From Puccinia triticina (Eukaryota; Basidiomycota; Pucciniomycetes; Pucciniales; Pucciniaceae): a stretch of 64,000 nucleotides of DNA. Under the pieces are notes generated by a model, which was not told the DNA's origin, ran no database searches, and saw only the letters and a list, made by a program, of their open reading frames with translations. This document shows positions 1 to 9,252 of the stretch, in pieces. A program made the translations under genes and the position numbers. How positions within the stretch are numbered: the stretch's first letter is position 1; every line of letters starts with the position of its first letter. The stretch lies in assembly GCF_026914185.1 (NCBI RefSeq), contig NC_070572.1, positions 4,898,001-4,962,000 of the forward strand, given 5' to 3'.

Positions 1-1146
1 AACCGTATTGTCCAAAACCCTTTTGGACTGTCTATCACAACCTTCCTCACCACACCCGCTTATCAACCAAGATACAACGTTCCACAAGACACATCACCAC
101 CGCATTCTCCTTCAGATACATTTTCAACAGAGATACAATCTAGCAACATTAAGATACAGTAAAAAATAATATATTTTATCCCCCAGGGCAGATATGGATA
201 ACTAAAAAATAGTTACGGTATCCAAAATTGCCCTTGTAACGTACCGTAACGTATCTGCCCACTGCTGTCACAAGCACCTTCTGAAATCTCCCCAAGGACC
301 AAATTCTTGCAAAAACCCAGCATTTATAAATCCAAAGTCAATCAACTACTGGTGGACGGCTCAAACTTCAACAAGTGGAAGCAAGGCCTCGCCCAAGTTA
401 TCCTTCTGACGCTTAGCCATGCCAATTATTTTGACAAAGCCAAGAATTACAATAAGATCACGGCTCAAGAGAATACATGTCTACTCTACCTCATTCAGAT
501 CACAGTCCAGGACAAACTTGCCTCCCTGGTTGATTGCCACACCACAAGGACTGAGGCGTTTGAGGTGGTACGGGCTAACTTCCAGGGGACAGTTTGATTC
601 CGTCAGATGGAGCTTGTGGATAAACTGCTTGAACTTGCCCTTCAACAAACACTCTGCAACTTCCTGGTCTTGCCAATAAGATGCATCTTATGGAGAATAT
701 GTCAAACATATGTTTGACATATTGTCCGACGTGCAGAAGGTCAACGCGGGTTTACCGCCTCTTGTTGAGAGTCTCATCCTCCAATCTATTGTCCCGCCAC
801 CACCTTCCATGTTGAGGTCACAACTCTTTCAAAACATTTCTCTTCAACTCAGGACAAAGAAGGACATCACAGCAGGGGATATACAGACCATCATTACTTC
901 TGCCTACGGCAAGACAATACGTTTTGACTCCCTCCCTCCCAACAAACCCTTGGTTTTCCGAACTTGGCTGAGCCAACTACCCGTGAGCACAGCCTGGAAC
1001 AACCAGGGCAACCAACCACAACGACAGCAACACCAAACTGCGATCCAGGGTAACCAGCCTGCCCAACCAGCAAATAATCCGTCCAATCAACCTAAGACTC
1101 AGAACGTCGGACGACCAGGCCATCCAAATATTGATGAAATTGCCGC
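1..1146 (+). pseudogene. C0 copia gag, 5' portion (decayed)
   Basis: Homologous to A2 gag from about residue 90. The readable stretch 307-597 carries the conserved block SNFNKWK...LTLSHANYFD and ends at an in-frame TGA (595-597), the same codon that is TGA in A2 and AGG in copy A. After it the reading moves to another frame, and 710-1146 gives the VNAGLPPLVESLILQ block. A Q/N-rich linker follows before the L1 insertion. A short AT-rich insertion breaks the region near 152-256. Gag would form the virus-like particle; here it is a fossil. Confidence 0.85.
152..256. mobile_element. Very small MITE-like insertion in C0 gag
   Basis: About 105 bp absent from the A2 gag alignment. The ends are inverted (AGATACAGTAA on the left, GTAACGTATCT on the right), and there is further internal complementarity between GGCAGATATGG and the CCGTAACGTATCTGCC side. 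No clear target duplication was found, so the boundaries and class are uncertain. Confidence 0.4.
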
Positions 1147-2061
1147 TGTAAGACTCAAAAGTGGTAATGAAACCCTTTTGCTGAATTTCAAAGGGTAGGA
1201 TGGAGTTGCAAGCTCTGCCCTTCTGTTATCAGTTAACAAGATCCACCAAGCTCAGCTTGGCAAGTTTTATTAAGTGATAGGTCTGGTCTGTTCCAGATGA
1301 AATCTGTTTGACTGGCAATGTGTAAGTGTTTTAATTACTTTGTTATAAGGGTTCAATTCCTTTATTATAAGGGTTGTTATAAGGGTTTTAGGATTTGAGT
1401 GTGGATGAGTGTTGGGTGACTTGGGAGTTCTGGGTGAAGAACTGGGGAGCAGGCCACTGGGGGTGGAGAGAGCTCTTTTTATAGGCAAAAGGGGAGCCCC
1501 AGAGGGGGCTTGTGGGTTAGGGTTTCAGCTAATCTAGACAACAGGGTGAGGGATTTTAGCTGGTGGGAGTAGATACAAATGATGTCATAACCCCTCAGGG
1601 GCGCATGAATGGTGTCAGAATATACAACAGAACATTCTAAACATGCCAGGGGTGCATACATGATGTCAGAATATACAACAGAACCTTCTAACGCCTGCAT
1701 AAGGTGAGAGTATACTGCATGAGCTTTCATACAGGGGTAATTAGTGTATACACAAAGTCTGAGGCTGCAGAAACAGTGTAAATGATGTCATACTATGTAT
1801 ATATAGGAGTGTATTTAGCTAATATGTAATGATTGTAGCCTGACAAGGAGATGTATGTTTGTATCCTGTGATATGTATAATTGTACTACTGTGAAAGCTG
1901 GGTTGAAGCAGGTGACAGCTGGGTTACTGGGGCTGGCCATGTGATAGGTGTCCATGAGGTTTAACTTCCACACTAGAGGGGGGCCAGGGGTGCTTCCAGT
2001 GGTGACTAGGGGTGAGATTGGCCGTAGAATCCGTTTCTGGGGTCCATTTTGTGGTATCTTG

Positions 2062-2487
2062 TGTCAAGATTTCAACTCAATGTGATGAGGCGATGGAGAC
2101 AAGGGGTGGTGAAAGAGGAGCGTGTGGTGGGGGACACAGGTGGGTCAGGTTGGTTAAGGCTCAAACTCGATGATTAATTTCTTATCCGAGGAGCGGACAC
2201 TTATACACAACTAGAGAGCCCCCTGCACAAGATCCAGAGGGGGCCTAAGAGCATGTAACACAAGACAACAGGAACACAACATGTACTGGAACTGGAACTG
2301 TGACATGGACAGGAACTGGGGACAGGAACAGGAACTGGAACTGGGGACAAGAACTGGGGACAGGAACAGGAACAGGAACTGGGAACAGGAACAGGAACTG
2401 GGAACAGGAACTGGGACTGGAACATGGACTGGGGACAGGACCATAAGAAAAAGAAAGTGAGCGGACTGACAAGCTCAAATTCTGACA
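2062..2487. repeat. Left terminal repeat of R, with internal minisatellite
   Basis: A 426-bp direct repeat of 3210-3623. Positions 2285-2440 are built from GGAACTGGGGACA/GGAACAGGAACTG words, and their number differs between the two copies, which accounts for most of the length difference. The P/V/S/C-rich reverse frames here are artefacts of that repeat. Confidence 0.8.
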
Positions 2488-2551
2488 CACCCCCGCAGGA
2501 ACAGTCGGGGAACAGGGTGGTTGGGTGGGTAGGAGAGAGATAGGGAGAAGA

Positions 2552-2790
2552 GATGATGGTGGGGCTGCTCCAACGATGGTGGGGCTGCTTCAACGATGGT
2601 GGGGCTGCTCTGACAATGGTGGGGCTGCTCCGACGATAGTGGGGCTGCTCCGACGATGGTGGGACTGCTCCAAAGGTGTTGAGGTTGTTACAACGATGAA
2701 AGGGCTGCTTTTGACGATTGTGGGACTGTTCCGACGGTGGTGGGCTGCTACAACAATGATGGGGCTGCTTTGACGATGTTGAAGCTGCTC
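2552..2790 (+). repeat. 21-bp tandem repeat array inside R
   Basis: About eleven imperfect copies of GGTGGGGCTGCTCCAACGAT. Because the unit is a multiple of three, one frame stays open and gives a repetitive GGAAPTMVGLL-like peptide. That is expected of the repeat and is not evidence of a gene. Confidence 0.8.
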
Positions 2791-2968
2791 CGACAATGAC
2801 GGGTTCCTTCCTACGACGACAGGCTACTTTTGACGACGATGATTGCCTTCCTACGACGATGGGTCCATTCCAACAGCGACAAGTCTGCTTTCATAACGAT
2901 CGAGGAGGTTTCATTGGCCATTTAAAATTGATCAAGCGAGAAAAGAGTGTTGAAGAGATCGATAGAAG

Positions 2969-3184
2969 CACTGCCAGCATATTTGGCTAGGATGAAGTCA
3001 TCCCAGTTTAACTGGGATGCACTCAACCAATCTTAAATGGGTTGATCTCAACCAATGAGATATAAAACCAAGGGGGGTCCCTTGGATTTGTATTTCATCA
3101 GTTGAGATCAACCAAATTGAAATCGGTTGAGTGCATCCCAGTTTAACTGGGATAAACTCAGCCCAGCTAATTATGCTGGCAGTG
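2969..3184. mobile_element. CACTA-like MITE in R
   Basis: The 216-bp sequence folds on itself: the left end CACTGCCAGCATA matches the complement of the right end for about 80 bp with few mismatches. Each arm also contains the palindrome CCCAGTTTAACTGGG. Flanking AAG on both sides gives a 3-bp target duplication, and a CACTG start with a 3-bp duplication is typical of the CACTA/En-Spm superfamily. No coding capacity. Confidence 0.7.
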
Positions 3185-3209
3185 AAGAGTCTTGACGAGA
3201 CTGTAAATC

Positions 3210-3623
3210 TGTCAAGATTTCAACTCAATGTGATGAGGCGATGGAGACGAGGGGTGATGAAAGAGGAGCGTGTGGTGGGGGACACAGGTGGGTCAGGTTG
3301 GTTAAGGCTCAAACTCAATGATTAATTTCTTATCCGAAGAGCGGACACTTATACACAACTAGAGAGCCCCCTGCACAAGATCCAGAGGGGGCCTAAGAGC
3401 ATGTAACACAAGAAAACAGGAGCACAACATGTACTGGAACTGGAACTGTGATATGGACAGGAACTGGGGACAGGAACTGGGGACAGGAACTGGGGACAGG
3501 AACAGGAACTGGAACTGGGGACAAGAACTGGTGACAGGAACAGGAACAGGAACTGGAACATGGACTGGGGACAGGACCATAAGATAAAGAAAGTGAGCGG
3601 ACTGACAAGCTCAAATTCTGACA
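3210..3623. repeat. Right terminal repeat of R
   Basis: A 414-bp copy of 2062-2487, followed directly by the TCTTG target duplication and the remainder of L1. Confidence 0.8.
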
Positions 3624-3696
3624 TCTTGAGGCCTAGTATGAGTAATTATGTGGCATAGAAAAAACTTTTTATTTTGCCACTTTTCTGTCTACTACA

Positions 3697-3731
3697 CCGT
3701 GGCCATCAACAACATCTGTAAAGGCAACCTT
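3697..3731 (+). pseudogene. 35-nt scrap of C0 gag between L1 and L2
   Basis: It reads VAINNICKGN, aligned with AAINNIRKGN of A2. The first four bases are the right duplication of L1 and the last four (CCTT) the left duplication of L2. The scrap shows that two LTRs inserted 31 bp apart. Confidence 0.8.
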
Positions 3732-4642
3732 TGTGGTACGCAAAAATTTGAAAAATCAAAATTTTTCCTCACGTACATACAGAAGGCCTCAAGATACCAT
3801 CCATTGGAAACCATAAATAGACTCCACAGCTAAAGTAACCCCTAGTTCCACTGGAAGCATCACTGGAGCCCCGCTACACTGGAAGTTAGACCTTTTGGAC
3901 AACCTGTAGCACCCAGTCAACCACCTGTCAGGCACCTCAAGTGACCTTTCCCCGCACCATTCTATCCCCACTACGTATATTGGATTGGATTTGTTTGTTA
4001 TGTATATGACATCATGCAGCACTGCCCCTGCAGGCTGTGCCCCTTCAACTGAATGGTTCCCCATATTCTAGTTCCTTCTAACTCCACTTTGTTTGGTCTT
4101 ATTACATCACCTGATCATTCCCTGCACAGCTTATGCACCCCTTGCATAAATTATGACGTCATCTGGCACAGCCCCTCCTCATGTATGCACCCCTTGCATA
4201 AATTGTACACAGCCACTTCCTCTTAACTCCCTCATGTTGTACAGCCCAGGCCAGCTAAAATACCTCACTCAGGGGCTTCCCTAGAGCCAAAATTCCTCAC
4301 ATTTGTCTATATAAGGAGCTCTCTTCCCCCCTCCCCCCATTTGTAGTTCCTCAGTTTATTACTCATCAAGTTTCATACTCACCCATCAGGCAAAACAATT
4401 ACGTACCCACCCAGCCCTCTTCCTTACATATAAAAACCCTTACATACTGAATAACAACCTTTTCATACTGCGTCACAAGAAACTTATCTTGAGCTAACCA
4501 CTCCTATCACTTATTAAAACTTGCCAAGCTTACCTTGGTGGGTCTTTTAGCTGGTATGTAGTATAGAAGGGCAGAGCTTGCACCTCCTTCATCCCCTTCT
4601 CCATTCAGCAAAAGGGTTTTACAACCACTTTTGAGTCTTACA
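3732..4642 (+). mobile_element. Solo LTR L2 (family L)
   Basis: A 911-bp LTR from TGTGGTACGC to GAGTCTTACA. It has a plus-strand TATA (TATATAAGGAGCTC at about 4311) and AATAAA-like ATTAAAAC near 4514. Target bases are CCTT (3728-3731) and CCGT (4643-4646), a CCGT duplication with one change. It is diverged from L1 and G1, so it is old. Confidence 0.75.
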
Positions 4643-4802
4643 CCGTGGCCCATCAGATGCCACCCTCCTCGCCTCCAACCCCTGCAATTACTGTGGCGTC
4701 ATGGGTCATTGGAGGTCAACTTGTCCAATTCTCTGCAGGGATGCCAACCTGCAACCCCCCAACACCACTCCAATTGGTCGCCCCACTTCCGGTTTTGCCC
4801 GT
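4643..4802 (+). pseudogene. C0 gag zinc-knuckle segment
   Basis: It encodes a CCHC knuckle, CNYCGVMGHWRSTC (C-x2-C-x4-H-x4-C), followed by PIGRPTSGFAR, aligned with the same region of A2 (CSYCGGQGHWRSSC). The knuckle would bind element RNA. It is cut by the M1 LTR at a CCGT site. Confidence 0.85.
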
Positions 4803-5781
4803 TGTGGTAAGCCAATCCTGATCTATCCAGAAAACCAGCACCCATCAATCCAAAGGCTGTCACACCTCAAGACCAAATCCCATACCTCTGGCCCCCTTGT
4901 CAGCAAAGCCCAAGCCCCTCAACATCCCCACTCAATGGTCATACCCTGGATAATAGTATTCCCTATTCCCACACTCCCCCTCTCTTGGATAAACCCTCTC
5001 CCTAGTCTCAAACATCTACCCAGATCACATGTTACCCTCCTCTTCTAGTTTTTCCTTAGAACCATGTGCTCAAAGATGTATAAGCAACCTTGAAACCCTT
5101 CACCCTCCAAACCCAACATGATACACATTCTACTAGACATAGCCCCAAACCCCACCTAGATTATTAATTCCTGAAACAGTTCATGAAACACCTGACTCCT
5201 CCTATCTTAGATCTTTAGATTACTTCTTCCTGAAACACTTCCTGAAACACCTAAATCCTCCTATCTTAGATCATAGAATATTCTACCCCTGTTTCCAACT
5301 AGGAAGATTGCACCATAGCCCCCAGAAGATGGCATAATCCCCACCCACTATTACACCATCATGTGACTCCTTGACCCACTACTCTGACCACATGGCTGTT
5401 TCATCCTATAGAAGTAGAATGTTCTATGCTTCCCTTCAGGTTATCCTTGTTTCCTCATGGCTCCTCTTTCTTGTGTATATAAACTGGGTTGTGTTCCTCT
5501 TCATTTGTTCCCCATCAGATCCTGTCAAAGTAATTCAGATCACTGGTCACCTATCATTAGCCTTGCTTATGCCAATAAATCAGATTGGACAAGCTTGTTA
5601 TCTGTGTACAAAATATGAGAAAAGTAGAAAAGTAACCCTCAAGACATACCTCAAGAATCCTCTATAGCCACAACTTTCCATAAGAGTCCACACTCTTATA
5701 TCTTTTTCTTGTTCCCAGAGAGGCAGCCCATTAAAGCACCATTCCCTCTCCAGCTCTATTCATCCCAAGAGTAGTTCCACA
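4803..5781 (+). mobile_element. Solo LTR M1 (family M)
   Basis: A 979-bp LTR from TGTGGTAAGCC to AGTTCCACA with perfect CCGT duplications (4799-4802 and 5782-5785). A TATA motif (GTATATAAAC, about 5476) and AATAAA (about 5575) on the plus strand set orientation. M2 at 29079-30000 is a second, inverted member. Confidence 0.8.
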
Positions 5782-5785
5782 CCGT

Positions 5786-6218
5786 CAGGCCCCAACCCAG
5801 AACAACCCACCCACTCAGCCAGCTCAGAATGTGGTGATTCAGTTGGCTGTGGGCGCGGACGCAAGGGTTGCCGCCGATGCAGGCACGGTTTTGGATTCTG
5901 GGACAACCCACCATGTGAGTGGCTCTCTCCATGATTTGTCTTTCCTTACAGCTCTTCATCCGCCTGTGAAACTGAATTTGGCTTCCTTGACTGGACACAT
6001 GTGGGCGACACACAGTGGACACCTTTGGATAACCAATGGGGATGGTACCCTGGCGGTTCTGCAAGCCCGGAAATGACGGGTACGCTTCTCAGCTTGAGAA
6101 AATTCATTGATTCCGGATTTCAGCCATTATTTCTCCCAAACAACAATCTCTTGCTTTCATCTCCTTTCCTATCTTTCACTGCCTCATACCAAAATAGCTC
6201 TTGGATTGTATTCCCCGG
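5786..6218 (+). pseudogene. C0 gag end and aspartic protease
   Basis: The frame from 5831 carries the protease active-site block GTVLDSGTTHHVSG, against DSGATHHV in A2. It continues through KLNLASLTGHMWATHSGHL before a frame change near 6064, and then reaches SSWIVFPG. It stops at the CCGG target of LTR K and continues at 29052. Confidence 0.85.
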
Positions 6219-6639
6219 TGTGGTGTGCATTATGGTACACGCGGAGTCAGCCCTCAAAATGGCGCAGCGCAGGGCAGTTCCTAAGGCACAAGAAGGATCA
6301 ACCCTCAAGAGCGCGGCGGCGCGCGGGCTTCCTTCCCTCTTACATGGATTTTTTTCTTTTCCTTTTGTTTGTTATCTCTTTCTTGACTTTTATTTGCTGT
6401 TCCTCCTTTTCTTGTCTGTTCGTTTTCTTTCTGCACGTTTTGGAAGGGCTGGTCATGCGGTGGGTTTGGTTTTGGTTCAGTTGTGTTTGTTTTTGTTTTC
6501 TGTGATCCCTTTGTGTTCTGTTTCTTTGTGTGTGTGCGTGTGCGGGGCGTGATGGTGGGTCCACAGTGCGCGGCGCCTCCTGGAGTCTGAATTTGCCCAC
6601 AAACTCAGAGGAAGGGGGGCATGAAACCTTCCTGATCCC

Positions 6640-6739
6640 TGTTGAGATGTGGGGTGGGCAAACTCTACATTTGGAGTGTGAGAGGTTCAAGAGGCGGGAG
6701 GGGTGGAGCAATGAACAATCAAGAGTTCTAGTCACAACA
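6640..6739 (+). repeat. 5' LTR of copia A (100 bp)
   Basis: Runs from TGTTGAGATG to GTCACAACA. Like all LTRs of this family it is only about 100 bp and contains the small hairpin ACTCTACATTTGGAGT. I see no TATA box. Confidence 0.85.
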
Positions 6740-6780
6740 GATTAAGATTTGACTGCCCTACCAACACGCTAGCCGTCTCT
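6740..6780 (+). promoter_or_regulatory. Primer binding site of A: 5' half of tRNA-Lys(CUU)
   Basis: Starting at the LTR edge, the complement reads ...TTGGTAG-(10 nt)-TCTTAATC. This matches the D-arm and anticodon loop of a tRNA-Lys with anticodon CUU, at the spacing of a real tRNA, and ends at tRNA position 40. It resembles the cleaved half-tRNA primer of Drosophila copia rather than a 3'-CCA primer. Confidence 0.7.
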
Positions 6781-6811
6781 GTCTCGACCGCTAGGCTCGA
6801 AGGATTATTGT

Positions 6812-7362
6812 ATGGTCAATACCCGGCGCGCAAAACCACCCCTCACATGCCCTCTTCCTCCACCGAAATGAGCAAAAAGACCAAAACAAACAAAAGCATA
6901 CAAGGCTCTTCTAAAACTACCCCCACTCCCACCATCTCCGACCGAAGAAAAGCCGGATCCGCTGGAGAACAATTGACCTCCTTCACCTTTCATTTTGGCA
7001 ATATTGTATATATTCTCTAAGGTAGTAACTCAACACATCATCTTTGGCTATAGTTTTACCTAGCAATCGACTCGTCAAGAATCCATTTGGCCTATCAATA
7101 ACAACCGTCATCCCAACACCCGTTTATGAACCAAAAAATAACGTACCAAGGGGGACATCTCCACCTCTGTCATCATCGGACACCCCATTTACATCTTCCA
7201 AGACTATTTCACTTCCCGCTTCACCTATTCCTCTCATGTCCCAGACAACCTCGACCAAGATTTCACCCAGGAACAAATTCCTACAGCAACCCAGTGTTTA
7301 CAAATCAGAAGTCAAACAGTTAGCCGCTGACGGATCGAACTTCACTAAGTGGAAGAGAGACC
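6812..7362 (+). pseudogene. Copia A gag, N-terminal part
   Basis: The start ATG at 6812 gives MVNTRRAKPPLTCPLPPP, the same start as A2. Codon 6869-6871 is TGA where A2 has CGA (Arg), a direct example of CpG decay. Further on, 7044-7362 encodes the gag block ending SNFTKWKRDL, where copia B is inserted. The frame resumes at 13177 with DLTQVILLTLNHA. Confidence 0.85.
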
Positions 7363-7474
7363 TGTTGTAACCAAGTTACTGGGTTACCATCCGCAGCTCA
7401 CTAGACACCGGAACATGAGGTTCCAGCGTAGTAGTTTGCTTAATACACATGCGTTTCTCTCACAAACCACTACA
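7363..7474 (+). repeat. 5' LTR of copia B (112 bp)
   Basis: TGTTGTAACC...CACTACA, with an inner palindrome around CCAAGTTACTGGGTTACC. It differs from the 3' LTR at two bases (A/C near the start, C/T near the end), which points to fairly recent insertion. Confidence 0.9.
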
Positions 7475-7491
7475 GGTCATGAGCCCTCTTC
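7475..7491 (+). promoter_or_regulatory. Primer binding site of B: 5' half of initiator tRNA-Met
   Basis: Directly after the LTR, GGTCATGAGCCCTCTTC is the complement of GAAGAGGGCTCATGACC. This matches the anticodon stem-loop of tRNA-Met (GGGCTCATAACC) with one change and ends at tRNA position 40. As in Drosophila copia, the primer would be a tRNA cut in its anticodon loop. Confidence 0.65.
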
Positions 7492-8055
7492 TCCGAAATT
7501 TTATATCATCAAGCTCAGCGTAGAGCGTTCTTTTTTCTTTTACTCTTCCTCTTCTCTCTATCATCTATCCATCTCCTAGTCCAGCGTAGGACTCAAGCTT
7601 TCTGAAATCGGCACCCAGCGTAGGGTTTATCCTCCCATAATCATATTGATCCTATAAAATCTTATATTCCGGCTGTGTTACTCTTATCATCAACAATCTC
7701 TCAGAATTCACCGATCATCTCTCCGATAAACTCTATCCCTGTTTGATCCAATCTAGAAAGTAACTATAGTCGGAGTCAGCCAGAGCCTGGCTAACTTGCA
7801 CCTTCTACCTCGGTACCAAAGGGGCTGACTTTGTTTGTAGCGAAAAAATAGTGCGGAGATCTCATAACAGAGTTTTTCTTTTCGATCACCTCAATCACCT
7901 CTTATCCACACCTCATCTATGCAGCTCTCTTTTTCCCGTGTTTATCTCAATTTCTCTCTCAAAAAAAAAAAAAAAAAAAAAAACAATTTTCTCTCTTTAC
8001 CTCTTTCCCCATCCATACCCAAACTCCTCCGAACCAATTGCTTCTCTCCCACAAC
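7492..8055 (+). other. Untranslated leader of copia B
   Basis: 564 bp without a useful frame. The word AGCGTAG, present once in the LTR (7425), recurs near 7517, 7583 and 7617. A run of 22 A lies at 7962-7983. The leader may hold promoter or packaging signals; this is inference. Confidence 0.5.
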
Positions 8056-9243
8056 ATGTCTTCCCCGATCCGCAATACTCACTCCCCAGAACCAACCACT
8101 AATCCTTGGGGCCTTCCAGCCGCTTTCTCTTTGAACGTACAAGGTCACAACGTAAATCGACGGCTTAGCTCGCAAAGCCGACCAGCCTCTCGGACGAATC
8201 AGGCACCAACGACTGGAAATTGACCACCAGCCCCTGAAGATGACGGCGACGTGCCGGTGTACACGGCTAACGAAGTCAACCGGTTCCTAGAAGAAGCGTC
8301 GGTCCAATCATTGTACCATGGCCGTTCACCAGGCCAAATCGTCTCCCACGCAACATCAAGGCTGACCACGAAAGACAAGCTCAATCCCAGCGGATCCAAC
8401 TTCGCGAACTGGGACCTGATCATGCGCGAGTTGGCAAGGGAGGTTTTCGGCAACGGCGCATGGTTCTTGGCGGCGTGTACCAATCACGTACAAGAACAAA
8501 TAGGTCGATCTCTGCTTCTGGCAACGGTCGACAGCAGTATGCACCGCAGTATTCTCCGTCACAACACCTGTTTTGATATTGTAACTCACCTCCGTAGCCG
8601 TTTCCACACCGCTAGCAGGGCCGAGCAGATGGTTATCTGGGAAAAGTTGAAGAATGTCAAAATGTCGGATTTTTCGAGCAGCTCGGAGGCGATCGCACAA
8701 ATCCTCGAAATGCTGGACGATTTTCACTCACTCGGCTTGGAACTGGATCAAGAAACCATTGGCGGATTGGTTCTACAGGCTTTGTTGGAAACAGGATCCG
8801 ACCTGCGCAGGGAAGTGGATCGGAGAGTTGAACAGGACTTCGCAAGCTCCAGCAGAACAAAGGCAAAGTTGGCGGTGACCCCGGACCAGATTCTCAAACA
8901 TATTGACATCGCCAAACACCAAGTCGAACTGACTTTGACTTCATCCACGGTGTTTTCGACCTCGGTGCAGAATACATATCAAGCCGGTTTTGACTCCCAG
9001 GTCACACAAGCAATGGAGTATTTCAATCCGAGCGTGTGGCTGGAGGTTCCCGAAATGGTGGAAGGTTTCGCGATCACAGGCCTCCAATGCTGGAATTGCC
9101 GATCCCCAGACCACCTCCTATCCGAGTGTCCAATTCCCCGACAGAAGAACTTCAGCCAACCCCCAATGACGATCCCGGCATATGCTCCCAGAAGATCAGC
9201 TCCACCAGGTCTGCCAAGCAGACAGTTTCAACCAGTGCAATGA
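8056..9243 (+). CDS. Copia B gag (one in-frame TGA)
   Basis: From ATG 8056 (MSSPIRNTHSPE) the frame runs to 9243, interrupted once by TGA at 8221-8223; the next ATG is 8251. The part after 8251 (330 residues) resembles UBN2-type copia gag: LNPSGSNFANWDLIMREL early, SRFHTASRAEQMVIWEKLKNVKM in the middle, LDDFHSLGLELD, then the CCHC knuckle CWNCRSPDHLLSEC near residue 277. Gag would package the RNA. The frame ends at TGA 9241-9243 and pol follows in the same frame, so gag and pol are separated only by this stop. Confidence 0.85.
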
Positions 9244-9252
9244 ACGTTTGCG

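Larger units (their letters stand above)
2062..3623. mobile_element. TRIM-like non-autonomous LTR element R
   Basis: It has two direct repeats of about 420 bp starting TGTCAAG and ending TCTGACA, a 722-bp interior without pol, and a perfect 5-bp target duplication TCTTG (2057-2061 and 3624-3628) inside L1. The interior is mostly a 21-bp tandem array and a CACTA-like MITE. No convincing primer site or polypurine tract was seen, so LTR class is inferred from the direct repeats, TG/CA ends and 5-bp duplication. Confidence 0.75.
1147..3696 (-). mobile_element. Solo LTR L1 (Ty3-type family L), interrupted by element R
   Basis: On the minus strand it begins TGTAGTAGACAG and ends GAGTCTTACA. It matches L2, L3 and the two LTRs of G1. 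A TATA motif and an AATAAA-like stretch on the minus strand set its orientation. Flanks are CCGC (1143-1146) and CCGT (3697-3700), a 4-bp duplication with one C/T difference. Removing it joins C0 gag codons (EIAVAINNI, against DISAAINNI in A2). The LTR is split at 2061 by the R element. Confidence 0.8.

Noticed and set aside
2201..2593. Pro/Val/Ser/Cys-rich reverse frames at 2201-2593 and 3349-3624
   Set aside because: They are read from the GGAACTGGGGACA minisatellite in the terminal repeats of R; the same peptide pattern appears in three frames.
2525..2990. Open frames in the R interior
   Set aside because: The 21-bp array keeps a frame open by its period; no family resemblance.
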